From NCBI GenBank assembly GCA_025738555.1, contig JAOVFP010000010.1, positions 2,604,001 to 2,668,000 on the forward strand: DNA of 64,000 nt, in the 5' to 3' direction. Shown piece after piece: positions 36,751 to 50,820 of this stretch. Position numbers and translations under genes: made by a program. Under the pieces are notes generated by a model. It searched no databases. It was not told the DNA's origin and saw only the letters and a program-made list of their open reading frames with translations. Each line of letters begins with the position of its first letter. Position 1 is the first letter of the stretch. Source of the stretch: Cyathus striatus. Its lineage: Eukaryota > Basidiomycota > Agaricomycetes > Agaricales > Nidulariaceae.

Positions 36751-39700
36751 ATGTCTACTCTAATTTTACCAAAGCAACATGCAGAAATGTTCACTCAGCC
36801 TAGAGATGTGAACATTCAAGGCAGCAATGTAACTAATATTGGAGGAGATCAGTTCTATTTTAACAGTAATTCAAATAATCATGAAGTTCAAGAAAATTTA
36901 AAGCGGCTTGAGCCTGTATCTCATAATTTGCACTATCCACCTCAGTGCCTGGAAGGGACTCAGATAGCCATTTTGAGTGATATATTTACCTGGATTGATA
37001 ATTTTGGTTTGTATATGTTTATTCATGAATAAAAAGTTATTAATACTTTTTAGACTCTGTTAATCCAAACATTACATGGATTACAGGGATGCCTGGTACT
37101 GGAAAATCTGCAATAGCTTCTACTTTGGTTCATAAACTCTCTGAAGACAAAAGAATAGGAGGTTCTTTCTTCTTCAAAAGGAATGATAGAATGCTGGGTG
37201 ATCCATCAAATGTTTGGAGAACCATGGCAGATGATCTGGCATCTTGTCACATATCATTGAGAAGAGAAATTAGCAAAGCATTAAATAGCCACTTCAGGCT
37301 TCAAGATATTGATTGGCATTTTAAAAATCTTATATTTCAACCTCTTATGAAATACAAAGCAGAATTTGAAAATAAATCCATAGTATTTATCATTGATGCA
37401 TTGGATGAATGTGATGATCTTGTTTCTATTCAACATACTTTAAGAAAATGGATAGATCTTCCAAAGCAATTCAAATTGATTTTGACAGGAAGGCATGGAT
37501 CAAAGCCAGACAATCTTGAATCTACAGAACTATGCAACAATATCAAGCTTACAGATGGTGCTGATACCCAGACTGATTATGATATATACTACTATATCAA
37601 GGCAACATTTGAGAAAAATTACAAAAAATTACAATATGTGCCAACAAGCAAAGAAATTGAAGAAATGACAAAAAAGGCATCAGGCTTGTTTATTTGGGCT
37701 TCTACAGCTATGATGTTTCTCATAGGTGACCAGAATGAGGATCCAGGTATAAAAAGGAAACTGCAACAAATTCAAATAGAATCAGGCAATACTAGAATTG
37801 AAGGTCTATACTGTCAAATGCTAAATACATCATTTAGTCATTGGGCAAAGAAAAGAAGATATGTTGTGACACAAATACTTGGAACAATTTTCTTGGCTAA
37901 AACAACCTTGCACAAGAGTGATCTTCAGCACTTCATTATTAAGAATATTGATGCAGATAACTTAGATATTGAAATATCCACAATATTGCAGCATCTTCAA
38001 CCTGTTGTCTCATCTGAGAATGAGCAAGTAGCCATAAGACATTTATCATTTAAAGAGTATCTTATGAAGCCTGACATAATCTCAGAATACAGAGTAGATA
38101 AAAATATACATACAGAAAAGATGACAGCTTCCATTTTTCAAATACTCAGTCAGGAACTCAAGTTCAATATTTGTGATGTTGAAACATCCTACAGAAAAAA
38201 GAAGAATAGAGGTCCACTTGAATGTAATTTCTCCTCTTTGGAAATACCAAATATAAATAAAATACCAAATCATCTAAAATATTGTTGTAAATATTGGTAT
38301 TTTCATTATGAAGATGAAGTAAAGCTATTAGGTATTCCAAGTAGCAGTATGAAATATATGCTGGGAATATTCTTGCTAGAAAAATTGCTATTTTGGCTTG
38401 AAGTTATGAGTGCATTGAATGAAGTATCATTAGCAATGGAGCAGTTGAAGTTGTTAAAACAAAGTTTCAATGTATGTATTGTCTGATCTTGAAGTCCTTA
38501 TTGCTAACAACATTAAAGATACCAATGAAAATTAAATATTATGTTGAAGATGCTATAAAATTTGTATCACAATTCTATATTCCTATAGAAGAAAGCATAC
38601 CCCATATTTATATATCCTCCTTGTTATTTGCACCAGAGAATTCGGTGTTTAGAAGATTATACTCATCATATTTCAAAAATATTCCATCTATTACTGAAGG
38701 AAAAAATAAAGACTGGCCTCTTATGGAATATGGAATACAATATTATAATCTACCAGTTCTACATACTACATTTCTGCAAAATGATAAGCATTTAGTAATA
38801 GGACTTGCAGATGGTACTATTTTACATACTGATATAGAAACAGGACAGATTATTTCAGGTCCTTATAATTATGTCAATGGAAATTTTAGTTCCATTGTTA
38901 TTTCTCATGATGGAAGTATGGCTGCATTTGGTGAATACAACTCCAACACTGTTAGGATATGTAACTTGAAAAATGGAAAAGTATTTCATATTACTTGTGA
39001 TGACAAAGTAACAACTCTATCATTATCTCCTAACGGACAAACATTAGCATGTGGTTTAACATGTGGGAGAATTAGCATTTGGAATGTAAATAGTAAAGAA
39101 AATGATATCAATGAATCTGACCACAACAACAGCCCAATAAAAACTATTGGATTTTCATCCACAGGAAAACAAATTGTGTATGCAAGTATTACCTCAGTTA
39201 CAATATGGAATATTGAGACTAGAAAATTTTTTTCACATGAGCTTAATAATATATATGAGTATGATAGCATTTCAGCATTATTTTATTCAGAGGGAAAGAG
39301 AGTGGCACTTTACTCAAAAGGCAGACTTAGAACTTGGAATGCTGAACTTACTGATTTGGTGATTAGAGACTTTTCTGTGGCTGTTGGAAATGGTTTATCT
39401 TTCGCATTTTCTCTAGATGGAAAGAAAATAGCATATACATTACATCATAATGAAATCAAAGTCTGCAGTTCTGAAAATGTAGATCAAATTGTAGGATCTT
39501 TTCAAGGCCACACCAGTTTTATTATTTCTCTGTCTTTTTCTTCAGATGGAAAAAAATTAGTGTCTGGATCACATGATAATACAGTTAGAATATGGGACAT
39601 TGAAACCAATAACAAAATTAAAAGCTGCGTTGAGGACCAAATTTCTATTCCCAGATCCATGTCATTCTCTTCAGATGGAGAGACAATATTAACAGGATCG

Positions 39701-40960
39701 GATGATAATGCTATCAGAATCTGGAATATAGAAACTGGAAAAGCAATTGTGAGACAATTAAGATGTTTTAATAGTTTAATAAATTGTTCATCATTTTCAT
39801 CTGATGTAAAAATGGTAGCATGTGGCTTTTATGATGGCACAGTTTTAATTTCAGACATACAAACTGGAAAACCAATCACAGGACCTATGAAAGGCCACAG
39901 TGATTGTATCTGTTCCATAACATTTTCACCTGACAGAAAAAAAGTAGTATCAAGTTCAGTTGATAAAACAATTAGAATATGGGAACTTAGGACTGAGAAA
40001 TCATTTGTAGTACCTTTTGAAGGCACTCATACTGCATGGTCTCCTAATGGAAATTTGCTATCTATTGCACATGAAAACATAATTATATTCTGGAATATTG
40101 TCAGTATGAAGATCATAGCATCATTTAGTATACATACCAATAAAATTGATGCACTGACATTTTCTTCTGATGGAAAAATGGTGGCATCTGGAGCAAGAGA
40201 TGAAACAATCAGAATTTGGAATGTGGATATTGAAGAAATAAATTCAGAGCCAAGAACATTTGAAGGCCATGCTAGAGCAATTGTATCTGTTATCTTTTCT
40301 CCCAATGGAAAGATGCTGGTGTCTGGATCAGCTGATAATACAGTCAGAATTTGGAGTCTTGAGACTAATAAAATGATTGCAGAGCCCATTGAATGTTATA
40401 GCTGGGTTAACTCAGTGATATTCTCTCCTGATGCTAGAATTCTAGCATGTGGATTAGGTGATGGAACAATTAGAATGTGGGATTTGGAGAGATTAATGAA
40501 TGAAAAAGATATTATTAGTCTATCTTTAAATAGTAATGAACTTCAAAAACAGTCAGAAACTCTCACTGACACTAATGTGATCAATAATATGTCTACACAT
40601 TCCTATCAACTAAAGAAACTTGGTGGATTTAACATCTATGTATCACATAGATATGATGGCTGGGTGATAGACAAACATCATAATCTACTCTTCTGGGTTC
40701 CTGTTTACAACAGAGAAAGTCTTTGTGATGACAGAATTATAAAAATATTAGGAAAGAAAACAGTCAAGTTAGACTTGTCAAAATTTAAACATGGAACAAA
40801 TTGGGTGAAGTGCTATACACCATTTGAAAACAACCCTGAAATTCCTAACAATCTGTGGGAAGGACCTAACAAATTTGATTCAAAAAAGGAGGAATTAACT
40901 TTGCTTGGTGATGATGCTAATGAGAAAGAGAAAGAAAGTGATGCAGAGAAAGAACACTAG
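36751..40960 (+). CDS. NACHT-WD40 STAND protein (NLR-like), gene 2
   Basis: Exons 36751-37006, 37054-38471 and 38519-40960 give 1371 aa with intron positions equal to genes 1 and 3. The N-terminal segment has VNIQGSNVTNIGGDQFYF. NACHT motifs are GMPGTGKSAIA (Walker A), VFIIDALDECD (Walker B) and LILTGRHGS. The helical bundle (HLKYCCKYWYFHYEDEV, LLEKLLFWLEVMSAL), 14 WD40 repeats and the tail (LGGFNIYVSHRYDGW, LLFWVPVYN, LDLSKFKHGTNW) follow in the same order. Unlike its paralogues it ends in a charged Asp/Glu/Lys stretch (DDANEKEKESDAEKEH) with no membrane helix. By eye I count about six CpG in 4.2 kb, and arginine is coded almost only by AGA/AGG. It is transcribed opposite to its neighbours. 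Role as for gene 1 by family, inferred only; a soluble location is likely. Confidence 0.88.
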
Positions 40961-43311
40961 AATCACATTGAGGTATATTTGTAGTTTATATTCTCATGTA
41001 CAAGTTTAAATTTAATATTATAGTATTTATTACTAGCTGCTTACATTTCTGAATTAATTTCTGCATTACTTTCTGGACAGTATAGATCTACATTATGCTC
41101 CTCCCTGCTCTGGAGATGGGTACTCAACAGACCAATAAAATCATGAGTGAACAAGATGGGAATGGAGGGGAGAGTGGGAAGTATTACAATTTCTCTCTTC
41201 TGTTTATATATGTTTTCTTTCATTTTCTTTGACTTTTTTGGCAACACTATTGACACCAAACATACTTCATTTTTACTTACACAATTATGACTCATAATGA
41301 CTCACCTTGAGTCATTACAGTATACTTAGTCCTTTCTTTCTTCTTTACTGCACCATAGTAATGTACAGTCAACACACAGCATTCTGACTCATTTCTACTT
41401 ATTATCAGAACAAATTAGTTTGTATTTAAATAACCCTGGTAGGGCTGGCAAGCAGCAGGGCCCACTACCTTGTTTGCACAAAATAGTTATGTTGTACACA
41501 TAGTATCTAAAAGGGTAGCTTTATGTTTTTAATGTATTGTATAAAGTGTATTTTGAAGGGTTTACTGCAGTCATCACATAGGTTTCATTAGGGTGATGTG
41601 ATGATCATTGCATTCTGTCCAGGAATTGTGTTTTGTCACATGGGAGATATGTACATTGTATGTAAAATCACTTTTGAACAATTTCAGGAGTTCAGATTTG
41701 CATGAGATGGAGGATATTGCATTGTCATGTGAAGGAGATGACTATCTCTATTGATCCAGTCATCAGTTGTTGATGTAAAGTTGAAGGTGAAGTATTGTCC
41801 ATAAAGTCCATAACAGTCTGCATAAAGTTCCAGACATGATCAGTGTTGTATGCCAAGTTACCATGAGTTTATGCAAAGGCTTGAATGAAAACATGTACAC
41901 TATCATTCTATAATTGTAAAGTGAGGTCCAAGCAAAGTTGGTACCCATTTGAGTTGTTGACAACAAATGTTTGGTGTGGTGTTGAGGAGAGTACTGCAGG
42001 CTGGAGTGAATGGTGGCAATTGTCTGTGGTGATCCAACTTGAGGCAGTAAAGTAGAGTGAGAGCACAGTGGTTAGTGGGTGTAGGGCCAGGATAGTGAGA
42101 GTTTGTGAGAGAGGTCTAGGAAATCTGGAAAAGGAGGGGGTACATGGCAAAGCTCTTCCCATGATGCAGCTGATGAAACATACTGCAAGGCCAGTTTAAC
42201 ATACTGTGGAAATCAAAACCCTAGTCTTATCACATTCAATAATCCATGATGCTCCCTCCCTTGTTGTCTTCATTGCCCTCCCATGGGCTCTCCTGTTCAT
42301 CCTGATGGCCATTCTTGTTATTGTTGTGTGGTTGTGGTACCTCATGTTGTCAGCAAATAATAGAGAAGAAATGTATGGGAATAATGCTGGACAGTGTGGA
42401 GATATTTACAGTATGGTCAGAAACAGTTGGCAAGGATGGCATCCAGGGATGTAGCTATAATTTAGTCAGATAATTCATGGACAGTAACAGACCTAGAGAC
42501 ACAAGCAAACTTTTCACCATACCAGGCTGGTTTTGATCTGGTGCAATGCTGAGTGATCAACCTGCAAAACATGTTTTTGAAAGTACCACATAAACCCTAC
42601 TACCTAAAGGTAGTGGGAATAGTAGGGACTTGGGCTGTAGAGCTCAAGCTTCAGCTTAAATAAAACTTGACTTGTACTTTGATTCATTCACTTTGCTTGC
42701 ACTTAAGTCTAATCAACTTAAGAGCTTTTGAATAAAGACTCTTCCTTGATACTGATTAACTTGCTTTTTGAACTCATTAGTCACATGACTATCAGACTTG
42801 TATGATTAATGTCTTGACCAGAACTTAATCATAACAGGAAGGAGGAATAGGAACTTATTATATAGATCATTGCTGCACATGTAAAGTCTGGCATGGGATT
42901 CACCCCAATAGACAATAAACCTGACTTCAAAAAAAAAATCAAGCTGAGGAAGCTTGACCAAATACATATGACTATTTAAATGAAAAGAAGATGGTCTGTT
43001 CACATATGGTAATGTATGCACAGTGAAATGAATATAGTCCATGCACTTGATATTACAAATCAGGGGTGCTGTAGGTAAGTGAAACATGTAGTAGTACAAA
43101 TGTCTTTGCTCATAATATAATACATCAGGGGAGAAAGGGGTGATGGGCTGTGTGCATAACACAACTGGGATGATGGAGGGAAGTGAAACATATAGGGGCA
43201 AGTCCTGAGCCATAGGTGCAAATAGAAAAAGATTTGTTCAAATGGTCATGTAGGAGGTCATGTGTGTGTGAGGGGGTCTGGCAGGGTGAACAAGGGGGAG
43301 GTGTAACAAAA
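40961..43311. other. CpG-poor intergenic DNA between genes 2 and 3
   Basis: The 3' ends of genes 2 and 3 face each other across 2.35 kb that has nearly no CpG. I see no protein motif or repeat pair. The composition suggests old methylated repeat DNA, but no element could be named. Confidence 0.45.
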
Positions 43312-46300
43312 CTACAATTCAATTACATGTAAAATTGAAAGAATCAAAAGAGAAGCTAACAAAAATAGTAAACCAATCTTCAACACATTCCAAATTATAG
43401 ATTGTTGAATACCTATTTCAAATTGAATAGCAGGGGGGGTTTCTAATGGTGTATAGCACTCTGTCCAGTTGGTTCCATGTCTGAACTTTGCTAAGTTCAG
43501 CTTGACCATTTTGGTTCCTAGTATTTGTATTGTTTCATAATCACACAGACTTTTTCTTAGATGATGAGGAACCCAGAAGAGTAGATCATCATTATCATTA
43601 TTTACCCAGCCCTCATCATGTACTGCATCATTACATGATGCATATATGTTGATACCACCAATATGTTTTAGTTCATACATATGTAAAAAATGCTGATTTT
43701 TCACATTTTTCTTAATATAAGTATATAACCAATCTTGAAGCTCATCATTATCATATGAACTAGATGTATCATCTTCATCTAGTAATTTCTCCAAATCAAA
43801 TATTCTAATTGTTCCATCATTTAATCCAGATGCTATTTTTTTACCATCAGAAGAGAAAACCACTGAATTAAGGTAGGTCTGACATTTGATAGGCTGTGCA
43901 ATTTTTCTTTCAGTGGCAACATTCCAAATTCTAATAACATCAAAATTTGATCCAGATACCATGATCTTTCCATCAGGAGAATAAGCTACAGATCTAATCA
44001 CCTCAGGAATAGTTATAAACCCTGTTATATCTGAATATAATGATTCAATCTTCACATTCCAAGTTCTAAATGCATTATTCAATGTCCCAGGCATCTTCTC
44101 ATTTTCAACATTGCAGAATATAATTTGGTTTTTATTCACAATGGATAGTGTACTTTCATTAGGAATCCATGCAGTAGAGGTGCCTTGAAGAGGTATTGTA
44201 GTAGATTTCTCAGTCAGAATATTCCATATTCTAATTGTTTTGTCACTTGAAACTGATGCAACTTTTTGTCCATCAGGTGAAAAAGACACTGAATAAATAG
44301 AAGCAGCAGAGCCTTTCATGGGTCCTGCAATTGTTTCACCAGTTTGGATATCTGATATTAGAACTGTTCCATCTTTTGAACCAATTGCTATCATTTTTAC
44401 ATTATAAGAAAAGGAATATACAGGACTACTCAAACACCTTAATGGATGTTCAATTGCTTTCCCAGTTTCAATTTCCCAGATTGTGACTACTTTATCACCT
44501 GATACTGATAACAATGTCTTGCCATCAGGATAAAATACTATAGATTCAACAGAATCACATTTGTCATTAATGTAACCTTCAGTTTTATTTTTGGTTTCAA
44601 TGTTCCAAATTCTAACTGTATTATCACCTGATCCAGAAACTACTTTCTTTCCATCTGTAGAAAATGAAAGGGACATAATATACATAGTATGGCCTTGAAA
44701 AGGTCCTGCCATTTGATCACCATTATCAGAATTACAGATTATAATTTTACTACCATCTAGTGTGCATGCTATTTTTTTTCCATCTGGTGAAAATGCCAAA
44801 CATGAACCATATATATTTTTTATATATAAATCTGTCATTTTCCATTCACACTCAGCATTCCAAATTCTAAGTCTGTTTCTTATGCAAAGTGCTACTTTAC
44901 TTCCTAGTGGAGAAAAGGATAATGCAATACTGTCATATTGTGATATATAACTAAGCTCATGTGAAATTGCTTCTTTTGTCTCAATATTCCAAATTGTAAT
45001 TGAATTAATACTTGCAAATACCAATTTTCTTCCATTAGAAGAAAATTTAATGCACTTAATTGCACCATTTTCACTTTTGAAGATGTCAACATTTTTTATT
45101 CTACTGGTTGCATCCCAAATACTAATTTCTCCACATGATAAACCACATGCTAGTATTTGGCCATTGGGAGATAATGCAAGAGCTGTTACTTTATTGCTGC
45201 AAGTAACATGAATTACTTTTCCATTTTCTAAGGACAAAACCTTAATTTCATTTGACCCATATTCATGAAATGCAGCTATCTTTCCATCTTGAGAAATAAC
45301 AAGATTATGAAAGCTTCCTTTGACATAATTGTAAGGACCTGAAACTATCTGTTCAGTTTCTATATCACTAATTAAAACAGTACCATTTTTTAGTCCTACT
45401 ATCAAGTGCTTATCATCATGCAGAAATGCAATGTGTTCTACCCCTGTTTCATAAAATTGGACTTTATCCTCTGCTAAATTCCATTGTTTATCTCTTCCTT
45501 CAACAATAGATGGAATGTTTTTGAAATATGAAGAATATACTTTTCCCAACTTTGAATTTTCTGGTACAAACAACAAGCAAGATATATAAATATGGGGTAT
45601 ACTCTTTTGTATAGGAATATAAAACTGTGATACAAATGTGATGATATCTTGTATGAAATAATAGAATTCTGTTTCTGTCTATTTCATTTATGAGATCTTG
45701 GTACAATAATTGTTGATAATTACTTACATTTATGGTTAATCTTACTTGTTTTAAACCTTGTAATGCTCTTGGCATCTCATTTAGAGCACTCATAACTTCC
45801 AACCAGAAAAGAAATTTTTCAAGAAAGAAAATATTTATTCCTTTTCTTGTTTCATCTGATAGATATCCAAATAGATTTAGTACATCTTTATAATGCATAT
45901 ACCAATATTTGCAACAATATTGCAAATAATTTGGAACATACTCATTTATTTTTTTGTAATTTATTATTTTATTATTTTTCTGATATGAGGTTTCAATATT
46001 GCAAATATTGAACTTTAAGTTTTTATTCAGAACTCTAAATACAGTTTCTGCCATCCTTTTAATGTGAGTAATCTTGTCTACATTATATGTTGAATTTTTA
46101 CTGCTTTCCATCAAATATTCAATTAAGGACAAATGTCTTACAGATACTTGGTCTTCATTAGATAAGATAATTGGCTGTAGATATTTCAGTATTAGATGTA
46201 TTTCAACATTTAAACCATCTCCTTCAGTATTTCCAGTTATAAAATATTGAAGATCATTTTTTAAAAGTGGGCTTTTGGACAGAAATATTGTTCCTAGTAT

Positions 46301-47441
46301 CTGTATTACAGTTTCTCTTCTCTTATCTGACCATTTGCCAAATGATAGATCTAGCACTTGATGGTACAGATCATCAATTCCAGTGTTATTTTTTTCATTC
46401 AGTATTTGTTGGAGCTTGACCTCTATACCAGGATCATTTTCACTCTCTGTAATCAGAAATTTCATAGTAGTAGTGGCCCATATAAATAGGCCTGCTGCTT
46501 TCTGTTTCATTATATTCAGTTCCTCCTCTGTCAGAGAATGAATGGTGTCAAAATAATTATTAAATGTAACTTTTATATATTGAATTATATCTTCATCTGT
46601 TTCATTGTCCGCTTTCAGGTCAAGAAGTTTTACAGAATGAAAATCACTTGGAATAGAACCAGGTCTTCCAGTTAAAATAAGCTTGTAGCACTTGGGAAGA
46701 TTAATCCATTTTCTCAAGGTATCTCTGAAGAGATGCAAATTATTTGATGTTGCACACTCATCCAATGCATCAATAACAAATGCTAAAGGCTTTATTGCAA
46801 GCTCATCTGCACATTTGGTAAGTGGTTCTAGTATCAGGTTCTTAAAATGCCATTGAATATTTTGAGGCATGAAATTTTGGTCCATGACCTCCTCCATCTT
46901 CTTTCTTAAGCAAGGATACTTTTCTGCTAAGTTATAAGCAATTGTTCTCCAAACAGATGTGGGGTCATCAAGACTAGTGTCATCCCTTTTGAAGAAGTGA
47001 GATCCACCAAGCTGTTTAGCTGAAGAGAGCCTATCAACCAAAGTAAAAGCTATTGCAGATTTTCCAGTTCCAGGCATGCCAGTAATACATATAACATTTG
47101 TTGAAGAAGGTTCTGGATACTTTTCAGAATCCATTTTACCAGACAGAACAAGCAAGGAACTCACCAAAGTCATTTAGCCACTTATGAATATCCTCAAGTT
47201 TAGCCTTTCGAGTACCTTCCATGCAAGGTTCAATGTAGTGATGTGCATGAGATACTGGTTTAAGAAGCTCAAATATTTTTGGAAGTTCATTTGCATTTGA
47301 GTAGTTGTAGTTGTTGGTATTTGTGTTATTGATTTGATCGCCTGTAACACTGTTTAAGGTGCTGTGGCTTATCTGCGTTCTGTGAGCCTGATCGAGTATG
47401 GCAGCATGTTGCTGAGTTGCCACAGGTTGTATATTTGACAT
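43312..47441 (-). CDS. NACHT-WD40 STAND protein (NLR-like), gene 3
   Basis: Exons 47441-47165, 47112-45728 and 45678-43312 give 1342 aa. The N-terminal segment (TQISHSTLNSVTGDQINN) is followed by an Asn-rich stretch. Walker A is GMPGTGKSAIA, Walker B AFVIDALDECA, then LILTGRPGS; the bundle (YLQYCCKYWYMHYKDVL, FLEKFLFWLEVMSAL), 14 WD40 repeats and the tail (IGGINIYAS, GWVNNDNDDLLFWVPHH, LNLAKFRHGTNWTECYTPL) follow. It ends in a hydrophobic helix (IGLLFLLASLLILSILHVIEL), so tail-anchoring is likely as in gene 1. The two splice joins were chosen because they keep the frame and align with genes 1 and 2; uncorrected, the frame would shift at both. CpG is nearly absent in exons 2 and 3 but present in exon 1 and upstream. 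Confidence 0.86.
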
Positions 47442-47533
47442 TTTTTAGATTTTACCGCCTTTGCTGTTGATCGATGAACGGAAATATCGAGGTGATGGGA
47501 GAAAGAAGAGAGAGCAGTGAACGATTTAATCAC

Positions 47534-47539
47534 TTATAA
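47534..47539 (-). promoter_or_regulatory. TATA-like box of NACHT-WD40 gene 3
   Basis: On the minus strand the context is ACATTATAAGTG, about 95 bp before the ATG at 47441, in CpG-containing DNA. Confidence 0.38.
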
Positions 47540-49981
47540 TGTGGCATCGAAATCAGCCATGAGGACAAAATAGCATTGGTATTCCAATCTCAGAATATCT
47601 ACAATCAGATCCTGCAGCTGTTAAAATTACATCTGTGAGAACATAGAACAGAACATGGACATCGTGCACACATCAATGGACGATAAGATTCTATTCCCAT
47701 TTTAACACGGGTACCACGATTACATCTGAATCGATAACATCTGACAGAAGTCCAAGGGAAGGAACCATGTGATAGGCTCAGATAGGTATACTTCATTCTC
47801 AGCTTCGTACATCTATTACTATACTTGGCTGTGTGAAGTGCGAGTGTGTGATAAGCATATCATAACGCGCTTGATGAAGACGAATGAGAGATGTAGTAGC
47901 TTCTGGTTTACCGTAAAATGAGATAGCTGCTTCCGGCATGTGCTCGTATTGCATGTAAAAAGACACACGCAGACAGGATGCGAGGAGAGGCTGGGTGCAG
48001 TCCCATCAACCACTATTGACCGCTAGCAACTATATTACCCCGCTCAAAAAATCGAACACTTGGTTTGAAAGTCAGGCGCCGTGAGCTGAATAGCGCACAC
48101 CAGATTTTATAAACGAGGGGCCTGATACTGTGATAAGTACTGTTGCCAATAAGCAACCGATAAATCAGATCGTTATGTACAAGATGTTCATACATCTGCG
48201 GTGGAGGGCTTTATCGTATCTCACAGAAATGGACGTTGAACAGGTGAGAGAGATTCTAAAGAGAGAGACTCTAGGACTTTAGAAGGAGATCATTGCAATT
48301 CGTCGTCGTCGTGACCAACGATGACTCTGACTCTGAGCCAACTCCGAAGTCTCCGATGAACTTGCTCTTCAGCACGACGCTGATGTGCGATCATGTGACC
48401 ACTGTTCGCATTGCCGACAAAGCGCCGTCATCGTTCTTCCCGTTTAGTATTACCATCATCATCATCATCATCATCACTGACTACGGCATTCTTTACCGAC
48501 TCTCGAAGAAGCGTTGACTGCATAGCATGTGCAGCGGGAAGCGCTGAAATGGCCCACAGTATTTAGAGCTTCCTCGTCTCCAGACACGAACAACCGCTCC
48601 CGCCACACGCACCCCGCTTCGAAAGTTTTTGCATCATACAACCACCGACCTCATGCTATAGACTTTAGCTGTTCCAGTTACTGTTATGGCATAGAAGGCC
48701 ACACTACCGCGAACGCGCACTGCTGGGGTCACGGAACGATGGGGGAACTGTGAAGGTCAACTGGTGCGTACCCCATTTACGTTTCTCTCTTTCTATTTAC
48801 ATATGAAAAGCTTGCTAATTCTTCTTTCTTTTATACAGTTTATCTGTTCCTGGTACCAGGGAAGGCTGCACATCTTCAGTTAGCGTTGGCAGCACATGCT
48901 CAGGTTCCCTACAACGCCTCAAGAACATGAGTATGACTTACTATACGACCATTCTGACCCTATCTTGCTAAGATATGTATGTATGCTCCACATTATCCCA
49001 TCACCTTGGACGATGTTTTGACTACCTCACTACGTAGAACAACCACCTCCAACCCCAATGGGGAGGGGAGGGTGCGGAAAGGATTCACCGCCAGATTGTA
49101 CCATGGAGGAGTGAGGGATTGTTTAGCGGATTGTCTGAGAGCATTGGGGCATTAGGTGCCATGATACGCTGGATGAAGGTTAGCTTTTCATTTTCTTCCT
49201 ACCATGTTGCACAGCCTAGCCTATTTCTTCTTTTTCTAGTTTCTGCAGTCGTATATAACGCAGGAGCCAGCTCCCCTACGCCTGCAATTCAATCCACCTC
49301 GTAGCCTAAATTCCAGAGGCGTAGACGACTTTTCTCTCTGTCATCTCCTTTCGCTTGTGGCACACAGATTGCTTGCACGTGTTCTGGTCTTCCTACCTTG
49401 CGTCCACGTACTTATGGTCAGCTGCGTGAGGTGGGCACAGTCGCACATCATCTCATTTACGTGAACCACGTTCTGACTACCTACCACAGCCGACCCACCT
49501 CACACTTGACTGTTTTCGCATATCAAGTTCTCCGTCGTCTTTCACAAAGGTGCTTAAGAGGTATTGAGTAGAAGAGAGGCGGTTCTTCAGGAGGTCATTT
49601 GAATGTTGGTTGATAGCGTTGTGATTGATAGAGGTAAACAATCGGGTTGTTTAATTCCCGTCGTCCTGCTGACGTTAAGTCTCTTGCCGTTCTCCAGTCG
49701 TACAGAGAGATGCAGAAGCAGCCAGTACTCTACCAACACGCTAAATGAGATCTTTGAAGGATAATGTTGGCTTGAAACCTCGTCCTCCGACTTCATCATG
49801 CGGCCAGTCTTGCGTTCAGGCTCGTGCTCAAGGTAGGTATAGCGAACCGAATTACCCGTATCGCTTTCCCGACATTTCTGCTCCGTGTTACATCATCACT
49901 CGCAGAATTTGGCTCGCTGTACACTATCCAGTGTAGGCCCATGCGACGAATTCCAATTACGTTTCCCTTCGATTGAGAATA
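47540..49981. other. intergenic, nothing recognised beyond a microsatellite
   Basis: CpG-normal DNA. Short frames on both strands carry no motifs that I can tie to a family. Some of the rightmost part may be decayed upstream exons of the ETF-QO copy that follows, but the match was not clear. Confidence 0.4.
48454..48475. repeat. (CAT)n microsatellite
   Basis: About seven perfect copies of CAT within non-coding DNA upstream of gene 3. Confidence 0.85.
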
Positions 49982-50820
49982 AAACACCACTCACACTCTG
50001 TACCCTCCTACCCAGGTCCTCCATCCGTCTATCCTACGGAACATGGGTCCTCAACGAAAGCGGCTTCCAACCCATCTCCAGCTTCACTCCCCGGCCAAGC
50101 GCTATTTGGATCTTCAGTGGGTTCGTCAATATCGCCAAAATCAAGGGAACACACATTCTGATGAAGAGCTGGATGTAGATGTTCGCTGCTGACGCCGGGG
50201 GTGCTTAGGGTATAGTGTTTGATTCTGCTTCCTAACTCTAGTCGCTGATCCTTCGATTTGCGTAGAATCTGCATTGGGTTCTGAGAAAGAAAGGCAGCCT
50301 GTATGAAATTTTACGACACCGACCTGTTCAATCTGGGATGAACCTGTACGAAGTTCGCAACCTCTGCCCTCGTTCGATATGCCCTGGGCATATGGGAAGG
50401 CATAGTGTGTTCCGGCGTGATACGCTGTTTTTGACGAGGATGCTGTGGACTTATAGACTATATGGAGAATGAAATGGGTCGATGTTTTGTTCCTCCTGCG
50501 GTTCTGGCTGTTGCGCGTACTATATGCTGGCTAGATCTGCCTTTGCATCACTTTCCCAAGTCCCAATTCTTCTCTTCATCTTACTTCCTCTTTCTACTTT
50601 TGCCCTGTTTGTTCATTCAACTATTAACCCCCCTGTTACATAGGACACCCTTACTTCATACGACTCGTAACGCACCGAGTGGTCGAGACACCACAAACTA
50701 ATAGAATGGCCCGCATTCGAACGGAAGCCCCCAGTGGCCCCACGACAAGCCCGTACACCTACACGACGTCAAGACTGGGAAGTTTATGGAGCAGCCTGAC
50801 GCCACTGAAGCCGGTAAGAA
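49982..50820 (+). pseudogene. ETF-QO pseudogene fragment, copy 1
   Basis: Plus-strand relic of the gene at 22490-24920. Recognisable parts in order: RLSYGTWVLNESGFQ and [20 protein letters not shown] (50018-50178), an IWDEPVRSSQPLPSFDMPW piece (50325-50395, with a stop-riddled continuation), and HDKPVHLHDVKTGKFMEQ followed by DATEAGKK (50735-50820). Frames change between and within the parts by small indels. The N-terminal FAD region and the Fe-S end are not seen. It is a dead partial copy. Confidence 0.75.

Noticed and set aside
42206..42454. Small hydrophobic protein candidate
   Set aside because: One short frame with a leucine/isoleucine-rich stretch in CpG-poor non-coding DNA; no splice context, no family, and composition alone explains it.
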